Shown: positions 1-10,039, counted from the stretch's first letter. The stretch: DNA of 64,000 bases from Rhodobiaceae bacterium UBA4490 (GCA_002389665.1 DGNO01000002.1:16417-80416), one strand, 5' to 3'. The notes: generated from the letters alone by a model not told the origin. Numbers and translations are program-made.

Positions 1-22
1 CGGCCCCGTGCCGGGGTCCATG
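1..22. repeat. Partial copy of dispersed GC-rich palindrome
   Basis: The window opens with the right arm of the palindrome that recurs at 25.4 kb and 41.3-42.0 kb (CCGTGCCGGGGTCCATG is shared with the copy at 25475-25503). It lies just past the stop codon of the FAD-oxidase gene. The left arm is outside the window, so the copy is only partly visible. Confidence 0.7.
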
Positions 23-46
23 AAGCGCCCGTGTCAGGCACAACGC

Positions 47-1441
47 CTATTCCGCCGCCGCCTTCATCTCCGGCTCGAGCACCTTGCCCGGATTGAGAAT
101 GTTCTTCGGATCGAGCGTGCGCTTCAGCGTGGCCATGAGCGCGATTTCCGCCGGGCTGCGGGACCAGCCGAGATAGGGACGCTTTTCGAGCCCGATCCCG
201 TGTTCGGCGGAAACGGACCCGCCGATGTCGCGCAAGGGATCATAGACGATCCCCTCCACCAGCCGCCGCGTCTCCGGCGTGCCGTCATGGCTGCCGACAA
301 TCACATGCAGATTGCCGTCGCCCAGATGACCGAACACGATCAGCGAATGACCGGGCACTTTCGCTGTAAGGTCCGCTTTCACTTTCTCGATATAGGTTTC
401 CATATCCGCGATACGCAGGCTCACATCGTAGGTGAAGATCGGGAAGAGATTGATCACTTGCGCCACATCGTCCCGCAGCGCCCACATGGCATCGCGCTCG
501 GCCTGGCTCTTGGCGATGACGGCATCACTTGCAAGTCCGGCTTCCAGCGCGCCCATCAGCGCGTTTTCAAAACGCGGCGTGTCTTCTTCCTGATTACCGC
601 CTAGTCCTTCCACCAGCACATAGTAAGGGGAGCCATGCGGCAGGATCGGTTTGCCTTGCGCAGGCTCGGTGGAAACGAGCTTGTAGAAATCCTCCCACAT
701 CACCTCGAAGGCCGAGAGCGTGCCGCCCATCGCCGCTTCCATATGGCGGAGGAGTTTGGGAAGTTTGGCGAATTCATCCACCGCCACGAAGCCGGTATCC
801 TGGCTCTTCGGCGCAGCGCGCAGGCGCAAGACGGCGCGCGTAACGACGCCGAGCGTGCCTTCCGAGCCGATGAAAAGCTGCTTCAGATCGTAGCCCGCAT
901 TGTTCTTGAGCATCTGGTTCATGGCGGAAATGATGGTGCCATCGGCCAGCACTGCTTCCACGCCCAGCACCAGCTCACGCATCATGCCGTAACGCAGCAC
1001 GCGGTTGCCGCCCGCATTCGTCGCGATATTGCCGCCGATCGTTGCCGAGCCGCGCGCGCCGAGATCGAGCGGAAAGAAGAAGCCTTTTTCTTCCGCCGCA
1101 TCGCAGGCCGCCTGCAGCGGCACCCCGGCGCCTGCCGTCATCGTGCCGCTGACGGGATCGATCCCCTCGATCTTGTTCATGCGTTCAAGCGAAAGCGCGA
1201 TCAGCCCTTCCGCATTGCCGCCTTCCACAAGGCCGGTCTTGCCGCCCCAGGCGACAACACCCTGCCCCGCCGCGTGGCAGGTCTTCAATACGAAGGAGAC
1301 ATCTTCGGTCGTCGCGGGCCGGATCACGGCTTTCGGCGTGCCCAGATGGCTCCAGCCGCCTTGCGCTTTTTCCGCTGCCGCTTCGCCTTCCAGAACCCCG
1401 CTCTCCCCGAGCTTGGCTTTCAGATCTTCGAGCACGCCCAT
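47..1441 (-). CDS. FAD-linked oxidase, GlcD / D-2-hydroxyacid dehydrogenase family
   Basis: Flavoenzyme of the FAD-binding oxidase/transferase type 4 family, which oxidises a D-2-hydroxyacid (lactate, glycolate or 2-hydroxyglutarate type) to the 2-oxoacid. The PCMH-type FAD domain covers about residues 38-215, with the GGNIATNAGG flavin loop near 137. The C-terminal half carries GHLGDGNLH (about 373) and SAEHGIG (about 411), typical of the family. At 464 residues it has normal length. GGGAGGAA sits just before the ATG. The glycerol kinase gene lies 43 bp upstream on the same strand, so co-transcription is possible, which would put it near three-carbon metabolism. The exact substrate cannot be read from the sequence. 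Confidence 0.85.
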   Translation of the reverse strand: MGVLEDLKAKLGESGVLEGEAAAEKAQGGWSHLGTPKAVIRPATTEDVSFVLKTCHAAGQGVVAWGGKTGLVEGGNAEGLIALSLERMNKIEGIDPVSGTMTAGAGVPLQAACDAAEEKGFFFPLDLGARGSATIGGNIATNAGGNRVLRYGMMRELVLGVEAVLADGTIISAMNQMLKNNAGYDLKQLFIGSEGTLGVVTRAVLRLRAAPKSQDTGFVAVDEFAKLPKLLRHMEAAMGGTLSAFEVMWEDFYKLVSTEPAQGKPILPHGSPYYVLVEGLGGNQEEDTPRFENALMGALEAGLASDAVIAKSQAERDAMWALRDDVAQVINLFPIFTYDVSLRIADMETYIEKVKADLTAKVPGHSLIVFGHLGDGNLHVIVGSHDGTPETRRLVEGIVYDPLRDIGGSVSAEHGIGLEKRPYLGWSRSPAEIALMATLKRTLDPKNILNPGKVLEPEMKAAAE

Positions 1442-1484
1442 GACGTTCCTCCCGCTGTCTGTTTCTTGCGCCGACTATAGCATA

Positions 1485-2981
1485 TCAGCGGCTCAAAATA
1501 CGCCCGACCGCCTCTTTCCAGCGCCCGTAGCGCCGGTCCGCATCCGCGCCAGGCAATGCCGGATCGAAATGCCGGTCGCAGCGCCATTTCGCGGAAATAT
1601 CCGCCGGGCTTTGGAAGAGCCCGGCTTCGAGCCCGGCAAGATAGGCCGCCCCCAGCGCCGTCGTCTCAATCACTTCGGGCCGCTCCACCGGGCAGCCGAT
1701 CATGTCGGTGAGGTTCTGCAGGAACCAGTTATTGGCCGCCATGCCGCCATCGACGCGCAGCGCGTTCGGGCGCGAGAGGCCGGCCCCCTTCATATCCGCC
1801 CCCATCGCCTCCATGAGATCGCGGGTCTGGAAGGAGACGGATTCCACCCCGGCCCGAACGATGTCGGCGGCATGGGTGTCCCGCGTCATGCCGAGAATGG
1901 CGCCGCGCGCATGCGGGTCCCAATAAGGCGCGCCGAGGCCGGTAAAAGCGGGCACGAGAATGACATGGCCGTCGGGGCTTGCCTCTGCCGCCAGCCTTTC
2001 GGAGTCCGCCGCGCTCTTAATGAGTTTCATTTCATCGCGCAGCCACTGGATCGTCGCCCCGGCCATGAAGATCGAGCCTTCCAAGGCATAATGCGTTTCC
2101 CCGCCGAGCCGGTAGCCCACGGTCGTGAGCAGCCGGTTTTGCGAGGCGACGAATTCCGTGCCCGTATTCACCAGCGCAAAACAGCCCGTGCCATAGGTGG
2201 ATTTCATCATGCCCGGCTCGAAACAGGCCTGGCCGATGAAAGCTGCCTGCTGGTCGCCCGCGACACCGAGAATGGGCACTTCCGCGCCCAGCACCTCCTT
2301 GCCCGCCACACCGAACGGCGCGCAGCAATCCTTCACCTCTGGCAGGAGCGCGCGGGGAATATCGAACCAGCCGAGAATCTCATCGTCCCAGTCCTGCGTG
2401 CGGATATTGAAGAGCAAGGTGCGCGAGGCATTGGTGGCATCGGTCACATGCGCTTTGCCGCCCGTCAGGTTCCAAATCAGCCAGCTGTCGATCGTGCCCG
2501 CGGCCAACTCCCCCTTCACCGCCCGCTCACGCGCGCCTTCCACATTGTCGAGCAGCCAGGCGAGCTTCGTGCCGGAAAAATAAGGATCGAGCAGCAGGCC
2601 GGTCTTCTCCTGCACCACCGCTTCTTTGCCCTCGGCACGCAGCATCTCACACAGGCCCGCCGTGCGCCGGTCCTGCCAGACGATGGCATGATGCAAAGGC
2701 TTGCCGCTCGCCCGCTCCCAAAGCACGATCGTTTCGCGCTGATTGGTAATGCCGATCCCGGCAATGGAGGGGGAGCCCGCTTTCTTCAGCGCCTCGCGGC
2801 AGACCTCCACCGTGTCCCGCCAGATTTCGGCGGCATCATGTTCCACCCAGCCGTCTTCGGGATAAATCTGCCGGAACTCGCGCTGCGCAACGGCGAGCTG
2901 CTGCCCCGTCTTGTCGAAAACCAGCGCCCGCGAGCTGGTGGTGCCCTGGTCGATACTCAAAATCGCGTGATCCGCCGCCAC
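1485..2981 (-). CDS. glpK: Glycerol kinase
   Basis: Phosphorylates glycerol to sn-glycerol 3-phosphate with ATP in the cytoplasm (FGGY carbohydrate kinase family). The N-terminal phosphate loop reads [16 protein letters not shown]. The C-terminal domain has the [11 protein letters not shown] and [13 protein letters not shown] segments typical of GlpK. About 498 residues is the usual length. I chose the GTG start (VAADHAIL...) because AAGGGGGAAA lies directly before it. A TTG five codons upstream would put that ribosome site inside the gene. No glpF, glpD or regulator is adjacent; the next gene downstream is an FAD-linked oxidase. Confidence 0.95.
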   Translation of the reverse strand: MAADHAILSIDQGTTSSRALVFDKTGQQLAVAQREFRQIYPEDGWVEHDAAEIWRDTVEVCREALKKAGSPSIAGIGITNQRETIVLWERASGKPLHHAIVWQDRRTAGLCEMLRAEGKEAVVQEKTGLLLDPYFSGTKLAWLLDNVEGARERAVKGELAAGTIDSWLIWNLTGGKAHVTDATNASRTLLFNIRTQDWDDEILGWFDIPRALLPEVKDCCAPFGVAGKEVLGAEVPILGVAGDQQAAFIGQACFEPGMMKSTYGTGCFALVNTGTEFVASQNRLLTTVGYRLGGETHYALEGSIFMAGATIQWLRDEMKLIKSAADSERLAAEASPDGHVILVPAFTGLGAPYWDPHARGAILGMTRDTHAADIVRAGVESVSFQTRDLMEAMGADMKGAGLSRPNALRVDGGMAANNWFLQNLTDMIGCPVERPEVIETTALGAAYLAGLEAGLFQSPADISAKWRCDRHFDPALPGADADRRYGRWKEAVGRILSR

Positions 2982-3135
2982 ACTTTCCCCCTTCAAATGC
3001 CGCTTTCATCCCGCGCTAGGCTACCGCTCAGGCCGGACGGCGCAAGCCGGAAGGCGCCCTCATGCCGCCTTTACCGCCCCAAACGCTTCTCATCGGCCAA
3101 AGAACGCTTATATGCGCAAGAAACCATTCAGAAAC

Positions 3136-3153
3136 GGGGGACGAAAATCCCCC
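3136..3153 (+). other. Short hairpin in the moaA leader
   Basis: A perfect 6-bp stem (GGGGGA / TCCCCC) closes a 6-base loop CGAAAA, 16 bases before the GTG and 22 before the ATG of moaA. It is far smaller than the molybdenum-cofactor riboswitch known upstream of moaA in other bacteria. It could modulate translation, but I see no consensus to name it. Confidence 0.35.
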
Positions 3154-3169
3154 GCAACCATGTTAAACA

Positions 3170-4213
3170 GTGCCTATGGATCAACACCAGCCCATCGAGA
3201 CGAAACGCGCGCCCGCCGGGCAGATGATCGACCCCTACGGGCGGGCCGTGACCTATCTGCGCGTCTCCGTAACGGACCGCTGCGACTTCCGCTGTGTTTA
3301 CTGCATGGCCGAGCACATGACCTTCCTGCCGAAGAAGGAAATTCTGACGCTGGAAGAGCTCGACCGCGTCTGCAAAGCCTTCATGCGCAAAGGCGTGCGT
3401 AAGATCCGCCTGACGGGCGGCGAGCCGCTGGTGCGCCGGGATATCATGACGCTGATCCGCTCGCTGGGCGATGAAGTGAAAGCGGGCAATCTGGACGAGT
3501 TGACCCTGACGACGAATGGCAGCCAGCTCGCCCGTTTCGCCGATGAGCTTTACGAGGCGGGCGTGCGCCGCATCAATGTCTCGCTCGACACGCGCGATGA
3601 AGAAAAATTCGCCGAGATCACCCGCTGGGGCCGTTTGAACCAGGTGGTGGAAGGTCTGGCAGCCGCAAAACGCGCCGGGCTTCAAGTGAAGATCAACACC
3701 GTCGCGCTGAAAGGCACGAACGAGAGCGAAATCCCCGCGCTCATCGACTGGGCGCATGGCGAGGGATATGACATCACGCTGATCGAGACCATGCCGCTCG
3801 GCGATATCGACGGCGACAGGACCGATCAATATTTGCCGCTCTCCAAAGTGCGCGGCGAACTCGAAGAGCGCTGGACGCTCTCCGACATTCCTTACAAGAC
3901 AGGCGGGCCCGCCCGCTATGTGGAGGTGAAGGAAACCGGCGGCCGCCTCGGCTTCATCACGCCGCTCACCCATAATTTCTGCGAGAGCTGCAACCGCGTG
4001 CGCCTGACCTGCACGGGCCAGCTTTTCATGTGCCTCGGCCAGGACGACGATAAGGACCTGCGCGCCAAGGTGCGGGCGAGCGAAGGCGACGAACTTCTGG
4101 AAGCGGCCATCGACGAGGCGATTTCGCGCAAGCCCAAGGGCCATGATTTCGTCATCGACCGCGCGCACAAAGCGCCCGCCGTCAAACGCCACATGTCCCT
4201 CACCGGCGGTTAA
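3170..4213 (+). CDS. moaA: GTP 3',8-cyclase (molybdenum cofactor biosynthesis)
   Basis: Radical SAM enzyme catalysing the first step of molybdopterin synthesis: with MoaC it converts GTP to cyclic pyranopterin monophosphate. The N-terminal cluster motif is CDFRCVYC (CxxxCxxC, about residues 41-48). The C-terminal second 4Fe-4S site is [12 protein letters not shown] with a further Cys about 14 residues later. The protein ends in SLTGG, the conserved double-glycine tail. 347 residues is typical. The start is either this GTG or the ATG two codons later. The stop overlaps the cutA stop on the opposite strand, so the genes are tail to tail. No other moa/moe genes are in the window. Confidence 0.96.
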   Translation: MPMDQHQPIETKRAPAGQMIDPYGRAVTYLRVSVTDRCDFRCVYCMAEHMTFLPKKEILTLEELDRVCKAFMRKGVRKIRLTGGEPLVRRDIMTLIRSLGDEVKAGNLDELTLTTNGSQLARFADELYEAGVRRINVSLDTRDEEKFAEITRWGRLNQVVEGLAAAKRAGLQVKINTVALKGTNESEIPALIDWAHGEGYDITLIETMPLGDIDGDRTDQYLPLSKVRGELEERWTLSDIPYKTGGPARYVEVKETGGRLGFITPLTHNFCESCNRVRLTCTGQLFMCLGQDDDKDLRAKVRASEGDELLEAAIDEAISRKPKGHDFVIDRAHKAPAVKRHMSLTGG

Positions 4214-4545
4214 TATCTCTGCTCCCTAGTCTGTTCTGTGGCCCAGGCCAGATAATCGCCGTCCACCCGCCCGAGCGGAATTTCCAGGAGCGCCGGGACG
4301 TCATAAGGATGGATGCGGCGCACCTCTGCCATTGCGCGCACTGAAAGCGCGGCAGGTACCTTGATGAAAAGGCTCACCTCCTCGTCGATCTCCACCTTGC
4401 CCTGCCAGCGGTAAACCGAGCGCATACCCGGATAGATATTGACGCAGGCGGCAAGCCCCGGCTCCACCAGCGCGGTTGCAATTTTCTCCGCCGCTTCCAT
4501 ATCGCCTACGGTGGTGTAAATGAATAAAAGCGCGTCTTCGCTCAT
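4210..4545 (-). CDS. cutA: CutA-like divalent cation tolerance protein
   Basis: Small cytoplasmic trimer-forming protein of the CutA1 family, historically linked to divalent cation tolerance; its molecular role is still unclear. The 111-residue frame shows the family signatures [19 protein letters not shown] and [19 protein letters not shown]. The open frame continues upstream, but the ATG used here has AAGGGAGGA immediately before it and gives the normal CutA length. It is divergent from nadK, with about 100 bp between the starts. Confidence 0.92.
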   Translation of the reverse strand: MSEDALLFIYTTVGDMEAAEKIATALVEPGLAACVNIYPGMRSVYRWQGKVEIDEEVSLFIKVPAALSVRAMAEVRRIHPYDVPALLEIPLGRVDGDYLAWATEQTREQRY

Positions 4546-4647
4546 GGGTCCTCCCTTACGATTCCCCCGCCCCCGCCGAACATGTATAGTGCCCGCCACC
4601 GGCCAAAGAGCCAATGCGCCAGCCCGCGCCCAATAACGAGACGGCCA

Positions 4648-5415
4648 ATGACGTTTGAAAAAATCGCCTTTGTCGCCACGGATGTGTCCGAAGCGCAAGA
4701 TGCCCTGGAACAGCTTTCCAAGCGCTACGGCAATTGCCCGCCCGAAGAGGCCGATGTCATCGTCGCGCTGGGCGGCGACGGGCTGATGCTGCAAACGCTC
4801 CACCGCTATATGGAAAAACGTATCCCCATTTATGGGATGAACCGGGGCTCGGTCGGCTTCCTGATGAACGAATACCGGGACAACGACCTGAAAGAACGGC
4901 TGAACGCGGCGGAGGTAACGACCCTCCACCCGCTGAAGATGGAAGCGGTGAGCGTCGATGGAAAAGAAACCTCGGCGCTTGCCATCAACGAAGTCTCGCT
5001 GCTGCGCGAAACGTTTCAGGCCGCAAAAATCCGGATCGCCATCGACGGGCGCGTGCGGATGGAAGAAATGATCTGCGACGGCGTGCTTGTTTCAACGCCT
5101 GCCGGCAGCACGGCCTATAATTTTTCCGCGCAAGGCCCGATCATTCCCATCAATGCCGAGCTTTTGGCGCTGACGCCGATCAGCGCCTTCCGTCCCCGGC
5201 GCTGGCGCGGCGCGCTCTTGCCGCATACGGCTTCGGTGACGTTCCATGTGCTTGAAGCCGCAAAACGCCCGGTCTCCGCCGTGGCCGATCATACGGAAGT
5301 GCGCAATGTGGAATGCGTCACCGTTTCGGAGGAAAGCAGCATCGACCTTCTGATGATGTTCGATGAAGGTCACACGCTCGACGAGCGTATCCTCGCCGAG
5401 CAGTTCATTCATTAG
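4648..5415 (+). CDS. nadK: NAD kinase
   Basis: Phosphorylates NAD to NADP, the only route to NADP in most bacteria. The GGDG nucleotide motif is in [12 protein letters not shown] (about residue 42), the NE motif is in AINEVSLLR, and the [15 protein letters not shown] segment matches the family glycine-rich loop. The 255-residue product from this ATG is the common alphaproteobacterial size. An upstream in-frame ATG at 4582 would add 22 residues without family support. The gene is divergent from cutA and convergent with the Nudix gene. Confidence 0.95.
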   Translation: MTFEKIAFVATDVSEAQDALEQLSKRYGNCPPEEADVIVALGGDGLMLQTLHRYMEKRIPIYGMNRGSVGFLMNEYRDNDLKERLNAAEVTTLHPLKMEAVSVDGKETSALAINEVSLLRETFQAAKIRIAIDGRVRMEEMICDGVLVSTPAGSTAYNFSAQGPIIPINAELLALTPISAFRPRRWRGALLPHTASVTFHVLEAAKRPVSAVADHTEVRNVECVTVSEESSIDLLMMFDEGHTLDERILAEQFIH

Positions 5416-5420
5416 GCGTC

Positions 5421-6218
5421 TCAGCCCATAATGTTTTCAAGCTTCTCTTCGGTCACGGCATAGCCCGCTTCGGCGGGAATGGTCAGCACCGCGCCCTCGC
5501 CGCGTTTTTCGACCTTGGGCAGCACGGTGACGATCTTTTCCGCCTGCGCAGCCTTGAACGCTGCTTCCATATTTGCGCTCTTACCGAGCTTCAAAAGGTT
5601 CATCCGCGTCGGGAAGATTACCGTGCGCGTGCCTGCTTCCGCTTCCCGCACCGCTTCATTCGGATCGATCCAGACGGAATCGACCGATTCCCCGCCATCA
5701 TGGGCGGCGACATGGTCTTCCGGCGCAACGGCAATATAAAAATGCGTGTCGAAACGCTTCGGCATCATGTCCGGCGTGATCCAATGAGCGAAGGGCACCA
5801 ACATGTCGCAGGCAAGCTCCAGATCGAAATGGGTCAGGAACTCGGCAATACCCTTCTCGCTGCGATTGAGCGGCTCGCGCCAGCTTTCCATTTCTTCGAG
5901 GCGGCTGCCGGCAACGAGCTTGCCCGTTTTGTTGTCATAGGCAAGCAGCACACCCGATTCCTCGAATGCCTCGCGGATCGCGCCGACCCGCAGCGCCAGC
6001 AGCGTATCGTCGAGTCCATCCGCCCCGCGGCAGAGCCCACGCACTTCCGGCGCGCTGTCATGCTTGTCGATTTTCCCGCCCGGAAAGACGAGCGCGCCCG
6101 AGGCAAAGTCGATCTGGTGATGGCGCACCACCATGAAAACTTCGAGCCCCTTATCCCCGTCCCGCAGCAACATGATCGTCGCCGCCGGAATCAGGGCGCC
6201 GGATTTTTTCTCGCTCAT
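5421..6218 (-). CDS. Nudix hydrolase (NUDT19-like long Nudix box)
   Basis: Member of the Nudix superfamily, which hydrolyses X-linked nucleoside diphosphates. The box is split: LVFPGGKIDKHD starts it and GAIREAFEESGVLL ends it, with about 30 residues inserted. This layout is seen in NUDT7/NUDT19-type acyl-CoA diphosphatases and suggests a CoA-derivative substrate (inference). At 265 residues it is longer than minimal Nudix proteins. GGGAGGA precedes the ATG. It converges with nadK, five bases between stops. The many acyl-CoA genes in the window agree with a CoA-related role but do not prove it. Confidence 0.8.
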   Translation of the reverse strand: MSEKKSGALIPAATIMLLRDGDKGLEVFMVVRHHQIDFASGALVFPGGKIDKHDSAPEVRGLCRGADGLDDTLLALRVGAIREAFEESGVLLAYDNKTGKLVAGSRLEEMESWREPLNRSEKGIAEFLTHFDLELACDMLVPFAHWITPDMMPKRFDTHFYIAVAPEDHVAAHDGGESVDSVWIDPNEAVREAEAGTRTVIFPTRMNLLKLGKSANMEAAFKAAQAEKIVTVLPKVEKRGEGAVLTIPAEAGYAVTEEKLENIMG

Positions 6219-6442
6219 ATATGTCCTCCCAAGAGACGCAGCGTTTTCCGCCGTTTTTGGTTTTGAGGCTTTCCCGCCCCTTCTTCCTTGCTAGCAGAGA
6301 GAGCGGGAATGGGAAAGAAAAGCGCAAAACTCGAGGAAATCCGCGCCTTGAACACGCCAAAAGGGACAATTTTAGATTTCCGCTTCACCGCCTTCTAACG
6401 CCCGCTTGCTAGAAACGGGAAGGCACAAAAAGCGGCGGACCC

Positions 6443-7588
6443 ATGCTCCAGCAATTGGATGATTTGAATGATGCAAGAGCGGCCATCGCCCTCGATCAGG
6501 GCGAGTTTCATCTGCTCTTCCAGCCCAAGATCGAGCTTGCCAGCGCCAAGATGACCGGCGCGGAGGCCTATGTGCGCTGGGCCCATCCCGAGCTTGGCCG
6601 GCTCTTGCCCGCTAGCTTCCTTTCCGCCCTCGAGCGCCAGGAGCGGCTGGCCGACCTCACCAACATGGTCCTGCGCGAAAGCGCCCAGGCCGCGCGGCGC
6701 TGGTACAACCAGGGCCGCAGCTGGCATGTAACGGTGAACCTTTCCCCGGCAGAACTCATCGACCCGGAACTCGGCGACCGGCTGACCGCCCTTGTCGATG
6801 AATGCGAGCTGCCTTACGGGCTTTTCGTTTTCGACATTCCGGAATCGGCTTTTCTCGTGCGCGATGAAAACCTGATCCCGGTGCTTGAAGATATGCGCCA
6901 CCGCGGCTTCGGCCTGGCGCTTGAAGGACGCGGCGCGATGACCGCCTCGGCGGAGGACATTCCCCTTGCCCTTTTCAATGAGATCAAGGTGTCGGGCAGC
7001 GCGATCATCAAATTCGCCCTGACGACGAAATCCGCAGGCGGGCTCATCGCCGAGCGCCAAAAAATGGCGGCGGCCCATGCCCTGCCGCTGACGGCGGTCG
7101 GCGCGGAAGATGCCCGCACACTCCATGCCCTGAAAGAACTTGGCTTCACTTATGCCCAAGGCGCCTTCATCAGCCGGCCAGCAGAGGCACGCGTACTCGA
7201 CACATGGACAGTGCCTGCCGCCGTCAAAGCCGCGCTGACCGGGCCCGCCCCCCGCACGCGCAAGGCCACAGCACCTCAACGCGCAGAGAAAAAACCGGCG
7301 TCCAAAGCCGCCCCCCTTAAGAAGAGCCTGCAGGACACCGCTTTCGGGCCGGAGATGGTGACGCTTGATTTCGAAGCGATCGGCGATTTCGATCTTGCCT
7401 TGCCGGGGCCGGGAAATTTCAACCCGCTCTGCCTCATCATGGCCGAACGCATGCGCCTCATCCGCCATGCCCCGCAGCTCCATGGCCGCCGCGTGCCCGG
7501 CATCGGTAAGCGCATCGTCATGAAAGTGCCCGAACCGCCCATGAAAAAACCGAGGCGGACCGGTATGCTGGCCCGCCTCGGCTTTTAA
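6443..7588 (+). CDS. Degenerate EAL-domain protein, probably catalytically dead
   Basis: The first 260 of 381 residues follow the EAL (c-di-GMP phosphodiesterase) fold. FHLLFQPKIE and GAEAYVRWAHP replace the canonical EALxRW, VNLSP is kept at 98-102 and FDIPES holds the Glu at 134. Key metal and base residues are lost: the DDFGTG loop reads LEGRGAM (160-166), the KID motif reads IKVSGS (181), and AEGVE reads AVGAE. This predicts no hydrolysis and either c-di-GMP binding or a pure protein-interaction role. The C-terminal 120 residues are basic and Pro/Ala-rich, then acidic, with no domain I recognise. No membrane segment or GGDEF is present. An intrinsic terminator overlaps its stop codon. Confidence 0.8.
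   Translation: MLQQLDDLNDARAAIALDQGEFHLLFQPKIELASAKMTGAEAYVRWAHPELGRLLPASFLSALERQERLADLTNMVLRESAQAARRWYNQGRSWHVTVNLSPAELIDPELGDRLTALVDECELPYGLFVFDIPESAFLVRDENLIPVLEDMRHRGFGLALEGRGAMTASAEDIPLALFNEIKVSGSAIIKFALTTKSAGGLIAERQKMAAAHALPLTAVGAEDARTLHALKELGFTYAQGAFISRPAEARVLDTWTVPAAVKAALTGPAPRTRKATAPQRAEKKPASKAAPLKKSLQDTAFGPEMVTLDFEAIGDFDLALPGPGNFNPLCLIMAERMRLIRHAPQLHGRRVPGIGKRIVMKVPEPPMKKPRRTGMLARLGF
7550..7586 (+). terminator. Intrinsic terminator overlapping the EAL gene stop
   Basis: A perfect 9-bp stem (CCGAGGCGG / CCGCCTCGG, 7550-7558 and 7573-7581) is followed by CTTTT. The last T belongs to the TAA stop codon, so the terminator is built into the last codons. The next gene is convergent. Confidence 0.8.
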
Positions 7589-7605
7589 AGCCCGTTCGGC
7601 TTCAA

Positions 7606-8820
7606 TCAGACGCGTTCGATAATCGTCGCAATGCCCTGGCCGACACCAATGCACATGGTGCACAGCGCATAGCGGCCCTTGCGCCGCTCCAGCTCATAGG
7701 CCGCCGTCGTCAAAAGCCGCGCCCCGCTCATGCCGAGCGGATGGCCGAGCGCAATCGCCCCGCCATTCGGGTTCACATGATCCGCATCTTCCGGAATGCC
7801 GAGATCGCGCAGCACGGCAATGCCCTGCGAAGCGAAAGCTTCGTTGAGCTCGATCACATCGAGATCGTCGGTAGTCAGGCCTGTTTTCTCCAGCACCTTG
7901 CGCGTGGCAGGCGCAGGCCCCATGCCCATAATGCGCGGCGGCACGCCGGCGGTCGCCATGGCAACGATGCGCGCGCGGGGTTTGAGACCATGGGCGGCAA
8001 TCGCCTCTTCCGAGGCAATGATCATCGCGCAGGCGCCGTCATTGACGCCCGAGGCATTGCCCGCCGTCACCGTCCCGCCTTTGCGGAAAGGCGTCGGCAA
8101 TTTTGCAAGATCTTCCAGCGTCGTTTGCGGGCGCGGATGCTCGTCCTTGTCCACCACCGTCTCGCCCTTGCGGGTGGAAATGGTGACGGGCACGATTTCT
8201 TCCGCAAGCCGCCCGGCTTCCATCGCAGCGCCCGCCTTCTTCTGGCTGCGGTATGCAAAAGCATCCTGGTCTTCGCGGCTGATCTGGAATTCCTCGGCGA
8301 CGTTCTCGCCCGTCTCCGGCATGGAGTCGGTACCATATTGGCTCTGCATCAGCGGATTGACGAAACGCCAGCCGATCGTCGTGTCATACATCTGCACATC
8401 GCGCGCGAAAGCGGTGCCGCCCTTGGCGACCACGAAGGGCGCCCGCGACATGCTCTCCACACCGCCCGCCAGAATGAGATCGGCTTCACCGGATTTGATG
8501 GCCCGCGCGGCGGTACCTACCGCATCCATGCCCGAACCGCACAGCCGGTTGAGCGTTGTGCCGGAAACGCCGACGGGCAGGCCCGCAAGCAAAGTGGACA
8601 TGCGCGCCACGTTGCGGTTGTCTTCGCCTGCCTGGTTGGCACAGCCGAAGATCACATCATCGACCCGTTCCCAATCGACGCCGCTCTGGCGTTCCATCAG
8701 CGCCATCAGCGGCACGGCGCCCAGATCGTCCGCCCGCACGCTCGACAAGGAGCCCGCATAGCGGCCGATAGGCGTGCGCACGGCATCGCAGATAAATGCT
8801 TCTTGGGAAGAACGGATCAT
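7606..8820 (-). CDS. pcaF: Acetyl-CoA acetyltransferase / 3-oxoadipyl-CoA thiolase
   Basis: Thiolase family. The sequence resembles the PcaF/PaaJ branch, which cleaves 3-oxoadipyl-CoA to succinyl-CoA and acetyl-CoA: EAFICDAVRTPIGRYAGSLS at the N terminus and CANQAGEDNRNVARM. The catalytic Cys is in LNRLCGSGMDA, the His in NPNGGAIALGHPLG and the second Cys in CTMCIGVGQG. About 404 residues is normal. I prefer the ATG giving MIRSSQEAF because GAGG is six bases upstream; an ATG four codons earlier lacks a ribosome site. No other beta-ketoadipate genes are adjacent, so a general beta-oxidation role is also possible. Confidence 0.85.
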   Translation of the reverse strand: MIRSSQEAFICDAVRTPIGRYAGSLSSVRADDLGAVPLMALMERQSGVDWERVDDVIFGCANQAGEDNRNVARMSTLLAGLPVGVSGTTLNRLCGSGMDAVGTAARAIKSGEADLILAGGVESMSRAPFVVAKGGTAFARDVQMYDTTIGWRFVNPLMQSQYGTDSMPETGENVAEEFQISREDQDAFAYRSQKKAGAAMEAGRLAEEIVPVTISTRKGETVVDKDEHPRPQTTLEDLAKLPTPFRKGGTVTAGNASGVNDGACAMIIASEEAIAAHGLKPRARIVAMATAGVPPRIMGMGPAPATRKVLEKTGLTTDDLDVIELNEAFASQGIAVLRDLGIPEDADHVNPNGGAIALGHPLGMSGARLLTTAAYELERRKGRYALCTMCIGVGQGIATIIERV

Positions 8821-8878
8821 TGTCGGCCTCATCCAGTGTGAATCAGGATGGGGACCCTATCAGCTTTTTTCCGTTGCG

Positions 8879-10039
8879 TCAGGCAACCTTTTCTGTAGCC
8901 CGCTCTGCGCTTTTGCTCAGCTGCTGTTCGTGGCGGATGAGCTTCGCAAGGCCTGCCAGCAAGAAATCGAGATCCTTGGTTTCCATGCCCTGATATTGGG
9001 TCAGCACACGCTCGACCATGCGGGCGCGGAAGGCCGGACGGCCGAGATCGAGATGCGCTTCCTGCAGCTCGTGATAGATGTCGAGGGCCACACGGAAGGC
9101 CGGATAGAAGACTTCCGGCAGGCCAGCGCGCGAATAGATGGCGCGGAAGCCGAGCGGGCCTTCATCATGCACGAGCCGCCATACTTTCTGCTCCGGCAGG
9201 CCGGTGAGATAGGCCATCGCAGCTTCGACGAAAAGCATTTCGCCGAGGCAGGCGGCGCGCAGGATCAAAGACGGCGTCAGACGGCCATTGCCGGCAAGCT
9301 GGCGCACGAGATGCGGCATGTCGTCGGCGCGCGCATTACTGTCCACCAGATTGACGGTGGCGCGTTCGCGGCTTTCGTCGATGAGGCGCGCAGCAACGTC
9401 CTCGCTAATGTCATGCTGCTCGATGAGATAGGTGCGCAGCCGGTCGGACACCATCGTGACCAGGCGCTCGATCATTGTGACCGGCAGATCGCCCCGGCGC
9501 ACCAGCGGCGCAGCAATGCTTTCGTCGTCACCGTAACGATCGACCACCTTGCTCATCGTGTCATCGGCAATCTCCGCCCCGTCATTGCCGACAAGGCGCA
9601 CCACGGCGCGGCGGTTATCGGTGTTGACGAGCGCCTCACTCACCGGCGCGGAAACGGTGGCGCGCCCGGCAATGGCGACCTGCTTGGCAGCCGAACCTTT
9701 GACGATGATGTCAATGAGATCGGCATCGGTAAGAACGGGAGACTCTTCGAGAATGGGCGCGGCCACTTCGTCGATATCGCGGGCGAGAATACGCACGATG
9801 TCGCGCGGCGCACCGGGCAGCGCGCTCAGGCTTTTCGACAGGCTCTCGCGCACCAGAACGGCGGCGTCATGCACCATGAAGCCGAGAATGTCCTGCGCCA
9901 GCTCACGCTGGCGGTCGGTCAGTTCCACATTCTCGTATTGGCTGGCAACCTTGACCGCGACCTCGGCCCGCACCGTGTCGGAAGGTTCCGTCAAAAGCCG
10001 CTCGATATCGCGTTCGCTGAGCGCCAGTGTTTCCGCCAT
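8879..10039 (-). CDS. DUF2336 domain protein
   Basis: A 386-residue, mainly helical protein matching the alphaproteobacterial DUF2336 family. It starts MAETLALSERDIERLL and contains repeated HEAT-like helices, such as LAQDILGFMVHDAAVLVRES and DIVRILARDIDEVAAPILEE. No membrane segment, signal peptide or enzyme motif is visible. Function is unknown; some members occur near c-di-GMP and motility genes. AAGGAAC lies before the ATG, while the open frame extends 24 residues further without a ribosome site. The next gene upstream is on the same strand, but a 180-bp gap makes separate transcription likely. Confidence 0.8.
   Translation of the reverse strand: MAETLALSERDIERLLTEPSDTVRAEVAVKVASQYENVELTDRQRELAQDILGFMVHDAAVLVRESLSKSLSALPGAPRDIVRILARDIDEVAAPILEESPVLTDADLIDIIVKGSAAKQVAIAGRATVSAPVSEALVNTDNRRAVVRLVGNDGAEIADDTMSKVVDRYGDDESIAAPLVRRGDLPVTMIERLVTMVSDRLRTYLIEQHDISEDVAARLIDESRERATVNLVDSNARADDMPHLVRQLAGNGRLTPSLILRAACLGEMLFVEAAMAYLTGLPEQKVWRLVHDEGPLGFRAIYSRAGLPEVFYPAFRVALDIYHELQEAHLDLGRPAFRARMVERVLTQYQGMETKDLDFLLAGLAKLIRHEQQLSKSAERATEKVA

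Noticed and set aside
1005..3227. 740-codon plus-strand frame opposite the FAD-oxidase and glpK genes
   Set aside because: Both genes on the minus strand have clear family motifs. The opposite frame has none.
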